The notes below the pieces were generated by a model that was not told the DNA's origin, did no database searches, and saw nothing but the letters and a program-made list of their open reading frames with translations. A program made the translations under genes and the position numbers. A stretch of DNA of 64,000 nucleotides from Candidatus Wolframiiraptor sinensis (GTDB taxonomy: Archaea > Thermoproteota > Nitrososphaeria_A > Caldarchaeales > Wolframiiraptoraceae), in NCBI GenBank assembly GCA_023268255.1, contig JALNJX010000002.1:124001-188000 (forward strand), read 5' to 3'. The stretch's first letter is position 1, and each line of letters begins with the position of its first letter. Shown here piece by piece: positions 54,749-63,572 of the stretch.

Positions 54749-57244
54749 ATGCCCCAGACGCGGCTCGACGAGCATATTCGCCACGACATCTACTTCCTGA
54801 TAGGGTGCAGTTATGATGGAAAGGCTGGGAAGGCCTATCTCAAGCTCCTGAACCCTGAGACTCAGGAGGTCAAGCTGGTATACGATGAGAGCGGGCATAA
54901 GCCCTACTGCTATGTCAAGGAGGCGATCGAGGAGGTTAAGGGGCTCGGGCTCCCCGGAGTCGTGGAGCTAACACGTGAAAGAAAGTATGATCTCCTGAGA
55001 GATCGGGAGGTTGAGTTGACGAAGATAATCGCAAGCGATCCACTGGCTATAGGCGGTAGCAGCAGCTCGATAAGGGAGAGGATAAAAGCCTGGGAGGCCG
55101 ATATACCATACCACCTCTGCTACCTCTATGATATGAAGCTCACGCCATGCATGCCATATATCCTCTCGGATAATAAGCTGAGCGAATATCTACCTAGCGA
55201 CGAGAGGATCAGGGAGATCGTGGAGAATGTCTTCGGCGACCTGCCGGATGAGGAGAAAAGGCTTCTAGCAGAGTGGATAAGCCTCTTCGAGGCCGATCAG
55301 CCGGCATTCAAGCACCTCTCGATGGATATAGAGGTCTTGTCGCCGGTCGCGACCAGAGTTCCGTCGCCGAGCAAGGCTCGAGATAAGGTCGGGACAATAG
55401 CCTTCATCGGAAGCGATGGTAGGAGGGAGGTCTACCTGCTCAGAACGCCGAAGCTGGGAGACATCTCGAGCACGAGCATCTACGAGGTCAAGGTATATGA
55501 TGATGAGGCCAAGATGCTCAAGGATGCCTTTGAGGTCATCCAGCAATACCCAATACTAGCGACATTCAACGGCGACGACTTTGATCTACCATATCTCAGG
55601 CATAGGGCCGAGGCCCTGAAGATCCCAAAGGAGCAGATCCCGATAGTCCTTGGGAAGGAGGGCGCATCGCTGAGACACGGGATACATATAGATCTCTACA
55701 AGTTCTTCATGAATAGGAGCATACAAGTTTATGCCTTCGACAACAAGTATAGGGAGCACACTCTCGAGGCTATAGCCCATGCGATACTGGGTAAGGGTAA
55801 GATCGCGCTGGAGAAGCCGATCGGGGAGCTGAGTGGAGAGGAGCTGGCGAGATACTGCTTCCAAGACGCTCTCCTCGTCCATGAGCTCCTCACGATGGAT
55901 AACGAGCTAATTCTCAAGCTCCTAGTCGTCCTCTCGAGGATAAGCAGGATGCCGATGGAGGACGTATGCAGGCATGGTGTATCGGGGTGGATCAAGAGCC
56001 TCCTCTACTTCGAGCATAGGAGGAGGGGGTATCTGATACCGAGACATGATGAGCTCCTCGAGGAGAAGGGAGTAATCTCGACGAAGGCGATCATTGAGGG
56101 GAAGAAGTATAGGGGCGCGATAGTCGTCGAACCCGTCCCCGGAGTGCACTTTGACGTAACGGTCCTAGACTTCTCATCCCTTTATCCATCGGTTTTAAAG
56201 GAGTGGAATCTCAGCTATGAGACCGCTAGATGCCCGCACCCGGGGTGCAGAGATAACGTCGTCCCGGAGACCAGCCACTGGATATGCAGGGAGAGAAGGG
56301 GGATTCAGAGCGAGGTGATAGGATGCCTCAGAGACATAAGGGTTAGATGGTATAAACCGAAGAGCTCGGATAAAAGCCTCCCCGAGAGCCAGCGAAGATG
56401 GTATGGCGTCGTCCAGAGAGCTCTCAAGGTCTTCCTAAACGCGGCTTACGGCGTCTTCGGATTCGAGGAGTTCCCGCTTTACTGCCCGCCCGTTGCCGAG
56501 AGCACGGCGGCGATAGCGAGATACGCGTTCAGGAGAACGGTCGAGAAGGCGACGGAGCTGGGGATCCAAGTGCTATACGGCGACACGGACAGCCTCTTCA
56601 TAAAGACCGATAATGAGGAGCTGATAAACGAGCTAGTCTCATGGGTCAAAAAGGAAATGAAGCTCGACTTGGAGCTCGACAAGAAGTACAGGTACGTGGT
56701 CTTCTCGCAGAGGAAGAAGAATTATCTAGGCGTCACCGATAAGGGGGTCGTCGATGTCAAGGGGCTCACGGGAAAGAAAGCCCACATCCCCAAGTTCATA
56801 AAAGATTCTTTCGAGGAGATGCTGGAGATACTCAGGGGGGTCAGGAACGAGGAGGAGTTCGAGCGCGCGAAGAGGAGGATCGAGGAGCTGGTTCGAGCCA
56901 AGTATCAGGCCCTTAAGAAGGGGGAATACAACTTGGAGGACTTATCCTTTCAGGTCATGCTTTCTAAGAGCGTGGACAGGTATGTGAAGACGACCCCGCC
57001 CCACGTCAAGGCTGCCAGAAAGCTCATCAGCCGAGGAATATCTATTGTTCCCGGAGATATAATAGCCTACGTCAAGACCAAGGATAGCGATGGCGTGGAG
57101 CCCCTAGAATTCGCTAGAAAAGATCAAGTGGATGTCGATAAGTACGTCGAATACCTCCTATCAACGTTCGAGCAGGTCTTGGACGCGCTTGGAATAGACG
57201 TGAACAAGATAACGGGCATGACGAGCCTGGAATACTTCATCTAG
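54749..57244 (+). CDS. polB: family-B DNA polymerase with intact proofreading motifs
   Basis: The protein has 831 residues. Exonuclease motifs are intact: Exo I D193-I-E195 (SMDIEV), Exo II NGDDFDLPYL, Exo III YCFQD. Polymerase motifs A (LDFSSLYPS), B (KVFLNAAYG) and C (YGDTDSLF) are complete. The C-terminus (MTSLEYFI) resembles a PCNA-binding PIP end. It resembles the crenarchaeal PolB1 replicase, slightly shorter than the Sulfolobus enzyme. A second PolB follows 2.2 kb downstream on the same strand. Confidence 0.93.
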   Translation: MPQTRLDEHIRHDIYFLIGCSYDGKAGKAYLKLLNPETQEVKLVYDESGHKPYCYVKEAIEEVKGLGLPGVVELTRERKYDLLRDREVELTKIIASDPLAIGGSSSSIRERIKAWEADIPYHLCYLYDMKLTPCMPYILSDNKLSEYLPSDERIREIVENVFGDLPDEEKRLLAEWISLFEADQPAFKHLSMDIEVLSPVATRVPSPSKARDKVGTIAFIGSDGRREVYLLRTPKLGDISSTSIYEVKVYDDEAKMLKDAFEVIQQYPILATFNGDDFDLPYLRHRAEALKIPKEQIPIVLGKEGASLRHGIHIDLYKFFMNRSIQVYAFDNKYREHTLEAIAHAILGKGKIALEKPIGELSGEELARYCFQDALLVHELLTMDNELILKLLVVLSRISRMPMEDVCRHGVSGWIKSLLYFEHRRRGYLIPRHDELLEEKGVISTKAIIEGKKYRGAIVVEPVPGVHFDVTVLDFSSLYPSVLKEWNLSYETARCPHPGCRDNVVPETSHWICRERRGIQSEVIGCLRDIRVRWYKPKSSDKSLPESQRRWYGVVQRALKVFLNAAYGVFGFEEFPLYCPPVAESTAAIARYAFRRTVEKATELGIQVLYGDTDSLFIKTDNEELINELVSWVKKEMKLDLELDKKYRYVVFSQRKKNYLGVTDKGVVDVKGLTGKKAHIPKFIKDSFEEMLEILRGVRNEEEFERAKRRIEELVRAKYQALKKGEYNLEDLSFQVMLSKSVDRYVKTTPPHVKAARKLISRGISIVPGDIIAYVKTKDSDGVEPLEFARKDQVDVDKYVEYLLSTFEQVLDALGIDVNKITGMTSLEYFI

Positions 57245-57289
57245 CGGCTTCGCGGTCCCCACGATATTTATCCAGCCCAGTCTTGGGAT

Positions 57290-57940
57290 ATGATGAGGAT
57301 GTTGCGAGTCGAGTGTATCCCCGTCGGCAGGCTATTATCAAATTCCTACCTACTTTATGATCCGGAGCTTGGAGATGGAATAATAATCGATGCGGGAGAT
57401 GATGCGGAGAAAATCATCAAGATCGTTGATGAACGCGGTGTCGAGGTTAAGGGGATTTACCTGACTCACGGCCACTTCGACCACGTGCTCGGCGTCCGGG
57501 ATCTGAAGGAGGATCTTGGATGCGGCTTCTATATCCATGAGGGCGATGCGGCGATTCTATCACGAGCCCCAGCTGACGCGAAATACTTCTTGGACGTGGA
57601 GGTTGATCCGCCACCCGAGCCCGATGAATGGATATTTGATGGGCAGATCTTGCGCGTCGGAGACCATAATGTCAGGGTGATTCATACGCCTGGACATACT
57701 CCCGGCAGCGTCTGCTATTTGGCTGAGGAGATGATCTTCACGGGAGATACGCTCTTCGCCGGATCAATCGGTAGAACGGACTTGCCGGGTGGAAGCCTCC
57801 AGAGCTTACTGAGCTCGATAAGCGCAAAGATCCTGAGCCTCCCGGATCATTACGCTGTTTACCCCGGGCATGGGCCCTCATCGACAATAGGCGCTGAGAA
57901 GATGCTGAATCCATTCTTGAGATTTATGAGAGACCGATAG
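57290..57940 (+). CDS. metallo-beta-lactamase fold hydrolase (glyoxalase II-like)
   Basis: The protein has 216 residues with the metal motif LTHGHFDHVLG (H-x-H-x-D-H), later His in HTPGHTPGSV, Asp in FTGDTLF, and a closing YPGHGPSST. The family hydrolyses thioesters and other esters, or acts as persulfide dioxygenase. It starts ~45 bases after the PolB stop. Function not narrower than this. Confidence 0.88.
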   Translation: MMRMLRVECIPVGRLLSNSYLLYDPELGDGIIIDAGDDAEKIIKIVDERGVEVKGIYLTHGHFDHVLGVRDLKEDLGCGFYIHEGDAAILSRAPADAKYFLDVEVDPPPEPDEWIFDGQILRVGDHNVRVIHTPGHTPGSVCYLAEEMIFTGDTLFAGSIGRTDLPGGSLQSLLSSISAKILSLPDHYAVYPGHGPSSTIGAEKMLNPFLRFMRDR

Positions 57941-57955
57941 TAGCACGTCGAAGCC

Positions 57956-59011
57956 CTAGCTCCTTACCTCGCATATGGGGTTCTCAGACTCCATGAAGAT
58001 GTCGAGGGAGAGCTGCGCTATCCTCTGAGCTATTGACTGGATTATAGTTAGGGCGGCCTCGGCTTGAGCTATCAAAGCTATCAATTGCCTATCCTTCGGA
58101 GGAGTTTCCTCGACCTCCTCCCTCAGGATCCCCGCGAGGTGCTCTTTTGGGAGGCTTAAAATCGAGTGCGCTTGCTCCGGATCTAAGGAGAGATAGGCTC
58201 TGATAGCTCCATCAATGAGTCTTGATGACTCGTCGAGCGCCCTCCTCAATCCATTGTACGTCGTGGAGTCCGCCCATACCTTCTTCCCCAGCATGGATGC
58301 TCGCTTGGCGAGCTCCAAGATGACCTCGGCGAGAGAATCCATCAAGTTCTCCAGGATTATCGAGGAGTATATGTGGGGCGGGTTTTGAAGCTTGAGAAAC
58401 CTCCCCAGCTCCCTCCTCCTGAAATAGGTCATCATGAGCCTGGCATGCAGCTGGAGAAGCTCGCCAATGCGCCGCCTCAAGGTCTCGATATAGGGTATGA
58501 GGTCGTATCTCCCGGTCTCGAGAAAGCTCGAGAGAGTATTGAGCATCTCGGAGACAATGATATAGCTCCGCTTAACGAGATCATCGGCCGGGAATCGGGA
58601 GTAGTCGAGAACATTTCGGAGAATTAGCTCGGAGTTTTGGCCCTGATCCAGCTCGAAGCCCGGAAGGCCCTCGATAAGGCTCTCCAAGCTCCTAGATAGC
58701 TCATGGATCGGGCTCTTCGAGCAGCTTACCTGGACCACATCATAGCCAACCCTATAGCTCGCCAAGATTATCGCTCCAAGATGATCGAGATCCCTGCAGA
58801 GATCAGCATTTATCCTGCATAGGCTCCTCCTCAGCCTAGCCTCTGGCGGGCTAAGCCTAAGACTACCATCAATACCCTCGCTTATCTCGAGGATATCCCC
58901 GGGCTTCAACCCCATTCTAAGAACCCAGCTCTTCGGAATGGAGATAGAGTAGCTGGCCCTACCGACTACCTGAAGCCTCCGGAAGACCCTTTCCGCTCGG
59001 CCGCCTCTCAT
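57956..59011 (-). CDS. AbrB-PhoU phosphate regulatory protein
   Basis: The protein has 351 residues. An N-terminal AbrB/SpoVT DNA-binding domain (RRLQVVGRASYSISIPKSWVLRMGLKPGDILEI) is followed by PhoU helical repeats across ~110-340. This architecture is typical of archaeal phosphate regulators (COG0704). It is far from the pst operon (19.5-23.9 kb) but is the best candidate to control it. It lies between an MBL hydrolase gene and a small Zn-ribbon gene. Confidence 0.88.
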   Translation of the reverse strand: MRGGRAERVFRRLQVVGRASYSISIPKSWVLRMGLKPGDILEISEGIDGSLRLSPPEARLRRSLCRINADLCRDLDHLGAIILASYRVGYDVVQVSCSKSPIHELSRSLESLIEGLPGFELDQGQNSELILRNVLDYSRFPADDLVKRSYIIVSEMLNTLSSFLETGRYDLIPYIETLRRRIGELLQLHARLMMTYFRRRELGRFLKLQNPPHIYSSIILENLMDSLAEVILELAKRASMLGKKVWADSTTYNGLRRALDESSRLIDGAIRAYLSLDPEQAHSILSLPKEHLAGILREEVEETPPKDRQLIALIAQAEAALTIIQSIAQRIAQLSLDIFMESENPICEVRS

Positions 59012-59095
59012 GGTCTCTACTTACTTTATGTAGAAGATTATAGATAAGGTTTATTTGGAGGAAGAAATGCCCTCATGCGGGGGTGAAGGGTCGGG

Positions 59096-59341
59096 ATGCT
59101 GTTTCTGGATAACAAGCCTCAGATGTCTCTGAGGAGGAGCTACGCCAATGGCTACAAGTACTGCTCTAGGTGCAGGATATACTATCTCACGGATAGCGTC
59201 AGGTGCCCGTACTGCGGGATTCTGCTGAGGAACTCGCCTAGGAAGAAGAAATCCTTGAAGAACGCCAAAGTCGTCAAAGTTCCGAATCAGCTTCTGAAGG
59301 AAGCTGAGAAGATCGAGATAGAGGTAAAGACCAAGGCTTAA
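59096..59341 (+). CDS. small zinc-ribbon protein
   Basis: The protein has 81 residues. One zinc ribbon is clear: YCSRCRIYYL and RCPYCGILLR, followed by a Lys/Arg-rich stretch and an acidic/basic tail. It could bind nucleic acid or act as a subunit of a larger complex. It sits 151 bases upstream of the second PolB on the same strand. Not recognised beyond the fold. Confidence 0.7.
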   Translation: MLFLDNKPQMSLRRSYANGYKYCSRCRIYYLTDSVRCPYCGILLRNSPRKKKSLKNAKVVKVPNQLLKEAEKIEIEVKTKA

Positions 59342-59492
59342 GGCCGTAAATCCGGCGCCCATTTCTTGGGGCTAACACGAGCTGTTTAGCGATATTTATC
59401 GCAGCGTATCCTCTAGAGGATCTACCGCGTATTGCTTGCCGGAGGGCCGGGGTTAAAGGCTTATCTCGGCTTCCCGCATACATTCAGGGGCT

Positions 59493-61760
59493 ATGAGGCT
59501 CTGGCTACTCGACCTAGCATCAGAGCAGGATGGAGGGCCCGTGATAGCGCTCTGGATGAAGGCGGGCGACGGATCTACCTGGCTGGCTAGAGTGAGGTAT
59601 ACTCCAAGCTTCTATCTTGTCGGGAATCTGGATGGGGCTGCTGAGTTATTAAGGGCTGAGGGCCTCAGGTTTGAGAGGTGCTCTCGGAGGGTTCGCGGAA
59701 AACCTGTTGAGGCTCTAAGGGTCTACGTGGACAGGGAGGATCTGGAGGATTATGCTGGGAGGCTTTTGAGGAGGATGCCGGCGCTGGAGGCCTATGAGGA
59801 TGATGTCCGAATCACCGTCAAGTATTTGATGGATGTGGGTCTGAGGCCGTGCTCTTGGCTCGAGGTCGATGGCTTGGACGTGGGCGCCGAGGATGGCGTC
59901 CGGGTTCTCGAGTGCTGCGAGGTCAGGGAGGCGGATGAGGCTCCGCCGCCGGCGCTCAAGGTCGTGTCCATGGATATGGTGGTCTTCGGCGAGAAGGGTT
60001 CTCCGAGGGCTGAGCGGGATCCCATTCGGCTGATAACCCTTTGCTTCGATGATGGGAGGATTATCCAGCTCGAGGGCGATGAGGCCGAGATCATTAGATC
60101 CTTCATCTCGACTGTGCGCGAGGCCGATCCAGATATCATCGTCGGCTTCGGCTCGAATAGATTTCAGTGGAGCTATCTCGCGGAGAGGGCTAAGAGGATT
60201 GGTGTTAGGATGGCTGTTGGCAGGCTGGGAGCCGAGCCCAGGATGAGCGTGCACGGCCACGTCTCGATACGCGGGAGGCTCAACATAGACCTCGAGGACA
60301 TGGCCAGGGATATACCGGAGCTCACCGTGGAAACGCTAGAGGAGTTCGTGAGATATCTCGGCATAGACGCGAGGCTGGATACGATAGAAGAATATGAGCT
60401 CGGCGATCTCTGGAGGGAGGACAGGCGGCGGGTTAAGAATTACTCGGCTCAGAGGTCTGAGGCGATTCTCAGGGCATTCGACGCCATCAGGGAGTTCATC
60501 TTCAGCCTGAGCGAGCTGACCGGCATGCCCGCCGACTATGTTCTGACGGCCTCCGCCGGCTTCAGGGTTGAGAGCTACTTGATGAGGCTGGCCCCCCGAG
60601 CTGGCGAGCTCATCCCGAGGAGAACCGAGATCGCGCACGTGAGTTATCCCGGCGGCCTCGTGAAGGAGCCTATAAGAGGCATGCACGAGGACGTCGCGGT
60701 CCTAGACTTCAGGTCGATGTACCCGAGCCTGATAATCAAGTATAACATCTCATTCGACACGCTGAGCGATGATGGTGAGAATATTGCGCCTAGCGGCCAC
60801 AGGTTTAGGGCAAGACCCGAGGGCTTCCTCCCGATGGCCCTGAAGACGCTGCTCGAGGAGCGCAGGAAGATTCAGGAAAGGCTGAAGGCGGCGCCACATG
60901 GAAGCGTTGAGGCCAGGATTCTAGACGCGAGGCAGAGGGCGATCAAGATCATCGCGAACGCCGTCTATGGTTATACGGGCTGGTCGGGCGCGAGGTGGTA
61001 CTCTAGGGAGGTTGCGGAGGCGACTACGGCCTGGGGCAGGGATGTGATCGCCTCCACGATGAGAAAGGCCGAAGAGCTTGGGATGAAAGTGATCTACTCG
61101 GACACGGACTCCGTCTTCCTCAAGAACTACCATGGAAAGCTGGAGAAGCTGGTTGAGTGGATCGAGGTGGAGCTCGGCCTCGAGGCGAAGCTGGAGAAGA
61201 TCTTCAAGAGGATAATCTTCACGGAGGCGAAGAAGAGGTATGCCGGCATAACCGCTGATGGAGGGATAGAGGTCGCCGGGCTGGAGACCGTAAGAGGAGA
61301 CTGGAGCGGGATAGCGAGAGAAGCCCAATACGAGACGGTTAAGGCCTTGCTCGAGACTGGAGATCCAGCTCAAGCCCTTAAGAAGGCCAGAGAATACGTC
61401 CAGGCGCTTAGAAATCACCAAGTCGACTTGAGGAAGCTCATAATCTGGAAGCAGATAACTAGGCCGCTCAGCGAGTACTCCGCGACCCAGCCCCACATAG
61501 TCGTCGCCAAGCAGCTCATGAGCGAGGGATGGAGGATTCAACCCGGAGACAAGGTAGGGTTCATCGTGACCGCCGGCTCCGGCCCTCTATACTCCAGAGC
61601 AAAACCCTACTTCAAGGTCTCAAGAGATGAGGTTGACTGGGAGTATTATGTGGAGAAGCAGGTTGTGGCGGCGTGTGGTAGAATCCTCGAGGCCGTTGGA
61701 ATAAGTGCAGAGAAGATTCTGGAGTCCAGCGAGAGAACGCTAATAGACTTCTTCGGCTAA
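59493..61760 (+). CDS. polB: family-B DNA polymerase with degenerate exonuclease motifs
   Basis: The protein has 755 residues. Polymerase motifs A (LDFRSMYPS), B (KIIANAVYG) and C (YSDTDSVF) are complete, so synthesis should work. The proofreading site is not: Exo I reads D161-M-V163 where D-x-E is expected, Exo II has F224-Q225 instead of F-D, and Exo III has Y317-x3-R321 in place of Y-x3-D. Three of four catalytic carboxylates are gone. The C-terminus ERTLIDFFG is an excellent PIP-like PCNA-binding end. By size it is nearest PolB3-type crenarchaeal enzymes. Confidence 0.92.
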   Translation: MRLWLLDLASEQDGGPVIALWMKAGDGSTWLARVRYTPSFYLVGNLDGAAELLRAEGLRFERCSRRVRGKPVEALRVYVDREDLEDYAGRLLRRMPALEAYEDDVRITVKYLMDVGLRPCSWLEVDGLDVGAEDGVRVLECCEVREADEAPPPALKVVSMDMVVFGEKGSPRAERDPIRLITLCFDDGRIIQLEGDEAEIIRSFISTVREADPDIIVGFGSNRFQWSYLAERAKRIGVRMAVGRLGAEPRMSVHGHVSIRGRLNIDLEDMARDIPELTVETLEEFVRYLGIDARLDTIEEYELGDLWREDRRRVKNYSAQRSEAILRAFDAIREFIFSLSELTGMPADYVLTASAGFRVESYLMRLAPRAGELIPRRTEIAHVSYPGGLVKEPIRGMHEDVAVLDFRSMYPSLIIKYNISFDTLSDDGENIAPSGHRFRARPEGFLPMALKTLLEERRKIQERLKAAPHGSVEARILDARQRAIKIIANAVYGYTGWSGARWYSREVAEATTAWGRDVIASTMRKAEELGMKVIYSDTDSVFLKNYHGKLEKLVEWIEVELGLEAKLEKIFKRIIFTEAKKRYAGITADGGIEVAGLETVRGDWSGIAREAQYETVKALLETGDPAQALKKAREYVQALRNHQVDLRKLIIWKQITRPLSEYSATQPHIVVAKQLMSEGWRIQPGDKVGFIVTAGSGPLYSRAKPYFKVSRDEVDWEYYVEKQVVAACGRILEAVGISAEKILESSERTLIDFFG

Positions 61761-62311
61761 GCCCTCGGCCTTCTATCGAAGTATATGCTCTTACCGTAGG
61801 CGGATAGCGGGACGCCGAGAGCTATATCGGACTCCCTCAGGAATCCGACTCTCAAAGCAGCGGCTCCAACAGAATACATGATCCTATTATCGATGTTCAG
61901 GAGCGAGGCCGTCTTGACGGCCGATCCAGCCGCTATTCCCAGGTCAATGAGCTGGAACGCGCAGCTAGGCCCATGATAAGGCTTCCCGCTCATCCTCCTC
62001 GCCTTCCTGAACTCCTCGCATGTCGGGTAGCCGCATCCGCCGCAGTTCAGCTCCTTGGGCTTCGAGGACTTCACACCGATAAGGAGAACAGCATCCGATT
62101 GCCTCACGTTCTCGGCATCGCGTTGGAAGAACGCTAGGCCTAGCTCGGAGCCCATGCGCTCCATCTCATCAGCCAGCCTCCTGAGATCGCCCTCATCGGA
62201 TATTACCAGGATCTCCAGGTCGTCTAGTCCGCGGGTTTTCGGGGCTGTTCTGGCGCTCACACACATGAGGCCTGCGGCCTGGATCACCTGATCCTTCAGC
62301 TGGGATCCCAT
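61757..62311 (-). CDS. DUF2148 ferredoxin-domain protein
   Basis: The protein has 184 residues. The Cys pattern CGGCGYPTC (C-x2-C-x4-C) lies near residue 94, with another Cys in GPSCAF, which suits a 4Fe-4S cluster. The N-terminal VIQAAGLMCVSARTAPKTRG and C-terminal ALGVPLSAYGKSIYFDR are family features. Function is unknown in general. It overlaps the PolB stop by 4 bases on the opposite strand. Confidence 0.88.
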   Translation of the reverse strand: MGSQLKDQVIQAAGLMCVSARTAPKTRGLDDLEILVISDEGDLRRLADEMERMGSELGLAFFQRDAENVRQSDAVLLIGVKSSKPKELNCGGCGYPTCEEFRKARRMSGKPYHGPSCAFQLIDLGIAAGSAVKTASLLNIDNRIMYSVGAAALRVGFLRESDIALGVPLSAYGKSIYFDRRPRA

Positions 62312-62387
62312 GACCCCATCTCATAACTGCACGCTATTAAACGGTTCGCCGCGGACTTTATAGCCGCCGAGCCGAATAATCTAGGCG

Positions 62388-63572
62388 ATGATGAACCTGG
62401 AGTATAGGGAGGCGTTGGGACGGGTTTCCTCGCTACTTAAAGAGTTCCGCGAGGCTCTCCTGATCTTTCACGATGATGCCGATGGCCTTTGCGCCGGAGC
62501 AATCCTCTCCCTCCTCTTGGATAGAGTTGGGATATCGCATAGGCTAATATGCGTCGAGAAGCTCTCTCCGGAGATCGTGAAGCTCATACATTCTCGAGGT
62601 GAAGGTCTCTATCTTTACGCGGATATAGGCTCGGGTAGGGCCGACCTGATAGCGCGGGCTCTCGAGAGGTTTGGGGGCGCGGCAATAATCCTAGATCACC
62701 ACGACCCGGTTGAGGCGGAGCATCCGAGGCTCCTTCACCTGAACCCCGAGCTGTATGGATATGAGGGCGAGAGCGATGTTAGTGGATCAACCGCCGCCTA
62801 CCTCTTGGTTAGAGAGGTGCTGGGCGCGCGGGATGCAGCCTGGATGGCCGTGATCGGGTCGGCTGAGATCCCCGGAGAATTGAGGAAGCTGAATAGAATT
62901 GCGCTGGAGGACGCCGTGAGCTCTGGAGACGTGGAGGTAGTCGGCGAGGGCAGTGGAGAGAGCTATCAGGTGAAGTTTCTAGGGAAGTCCTGGAAGGAGC
63001 TCTCCTCAACGCTCTCTGCGATCGGGAGCGTGGGATATTATATGCGGGGGCCGCAGGAGGCTGTGAGACACCTTAAGAATAGGATGATCCCGGAGAGCTT
63101 GGCGGCCAAGTTCGAGGATCTGAGGAGGAGGAAGTTCGCTCAAGCCTTCGCCCTCATCGCTAAGACCGGAATGCGGAGGAGCAGATGGGCTCAGTGGTAT
63201 CATCTCGGAGACCTTTTCAAGGGCTTGGGATCAAAGACCATCGGAACATTAACCTCGATGCTCAGCTACAGGAAGAACATCGATCCAGACCGCTACATCA
63301 TAGGCTTCATGAACTTCGAGCCGGAGATCCCGGAGCTCGGGAGAATACATGGCAGCTGGATCAAGTTATCTATCAGGGCGCCGAGGAAGCTCGCGGGCCT
63401 AGTGGAGAGGGGCTCTATGCCGCCGATCTCCGATCTAGCGATAAAGGCTTCCGAGATGGTCGGCGGATCGGCTGATGGGCACAAGTTCGCCGCCTCAGGC
63501 CTCATACCCGCCGGAGCCGAGGATGAATTCATCCGGAGCTTTGACGGCCTCGTGGGCGAGTTTAAGACGTGA
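62388..63572 (+). CDS. DHH-family phosphoesterase (RecJ-like)
   Basis: The protein has 394 residues. Metal motifs are HDDADGLCAGAIL (motif I, about residues 28-40), ADIGSGRAD (motif II), LDHHDP (DHH motif III) and GSAEI (motif IV). A glycine-rich DHHA1-like end is SADGHKFAASGLIP. Archaeal DHH proteins include the GINS-associated nuclease and nano-RNases; which one this is cannot be settled from sequence alone. Neighbouring PolB genes are compatible with a DNA role. Confidence 0.88.
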   Translation: MMNLEYREALGRVSSLLKEFREALLIFHDDADGLCAGAILSLLLDRVGISHRLICVEKLSPEIVKLIHSRGEGLYLYADIGSGRADLIARALERFGGAAIILDHHDPVEAEHPRLLHLNPELYGYEGESDVSGSTAAYLLVREVLGARDAAWMAVIGSAEIPGELRKLNRIALEDAVSSGDVEVVGEGSGESYQVKFLGKSWKELSSTLSAIGSVGYYMRGPQEAVRHLKNRMIPESLAAKFEDLRRRKFAQAFALIAKTGMRRSRWAQWYHLGDLFKGLGSKTIGTLTSMLSYRKNIDPDRYIIGFMNFEPEIPELGRIHGSWIKLSIRAPRKLAGLVERGSMPPISDLAIKASEMVGGSADGHKFAASGLIPAGAEDEFIRSFDGLVGEFKT

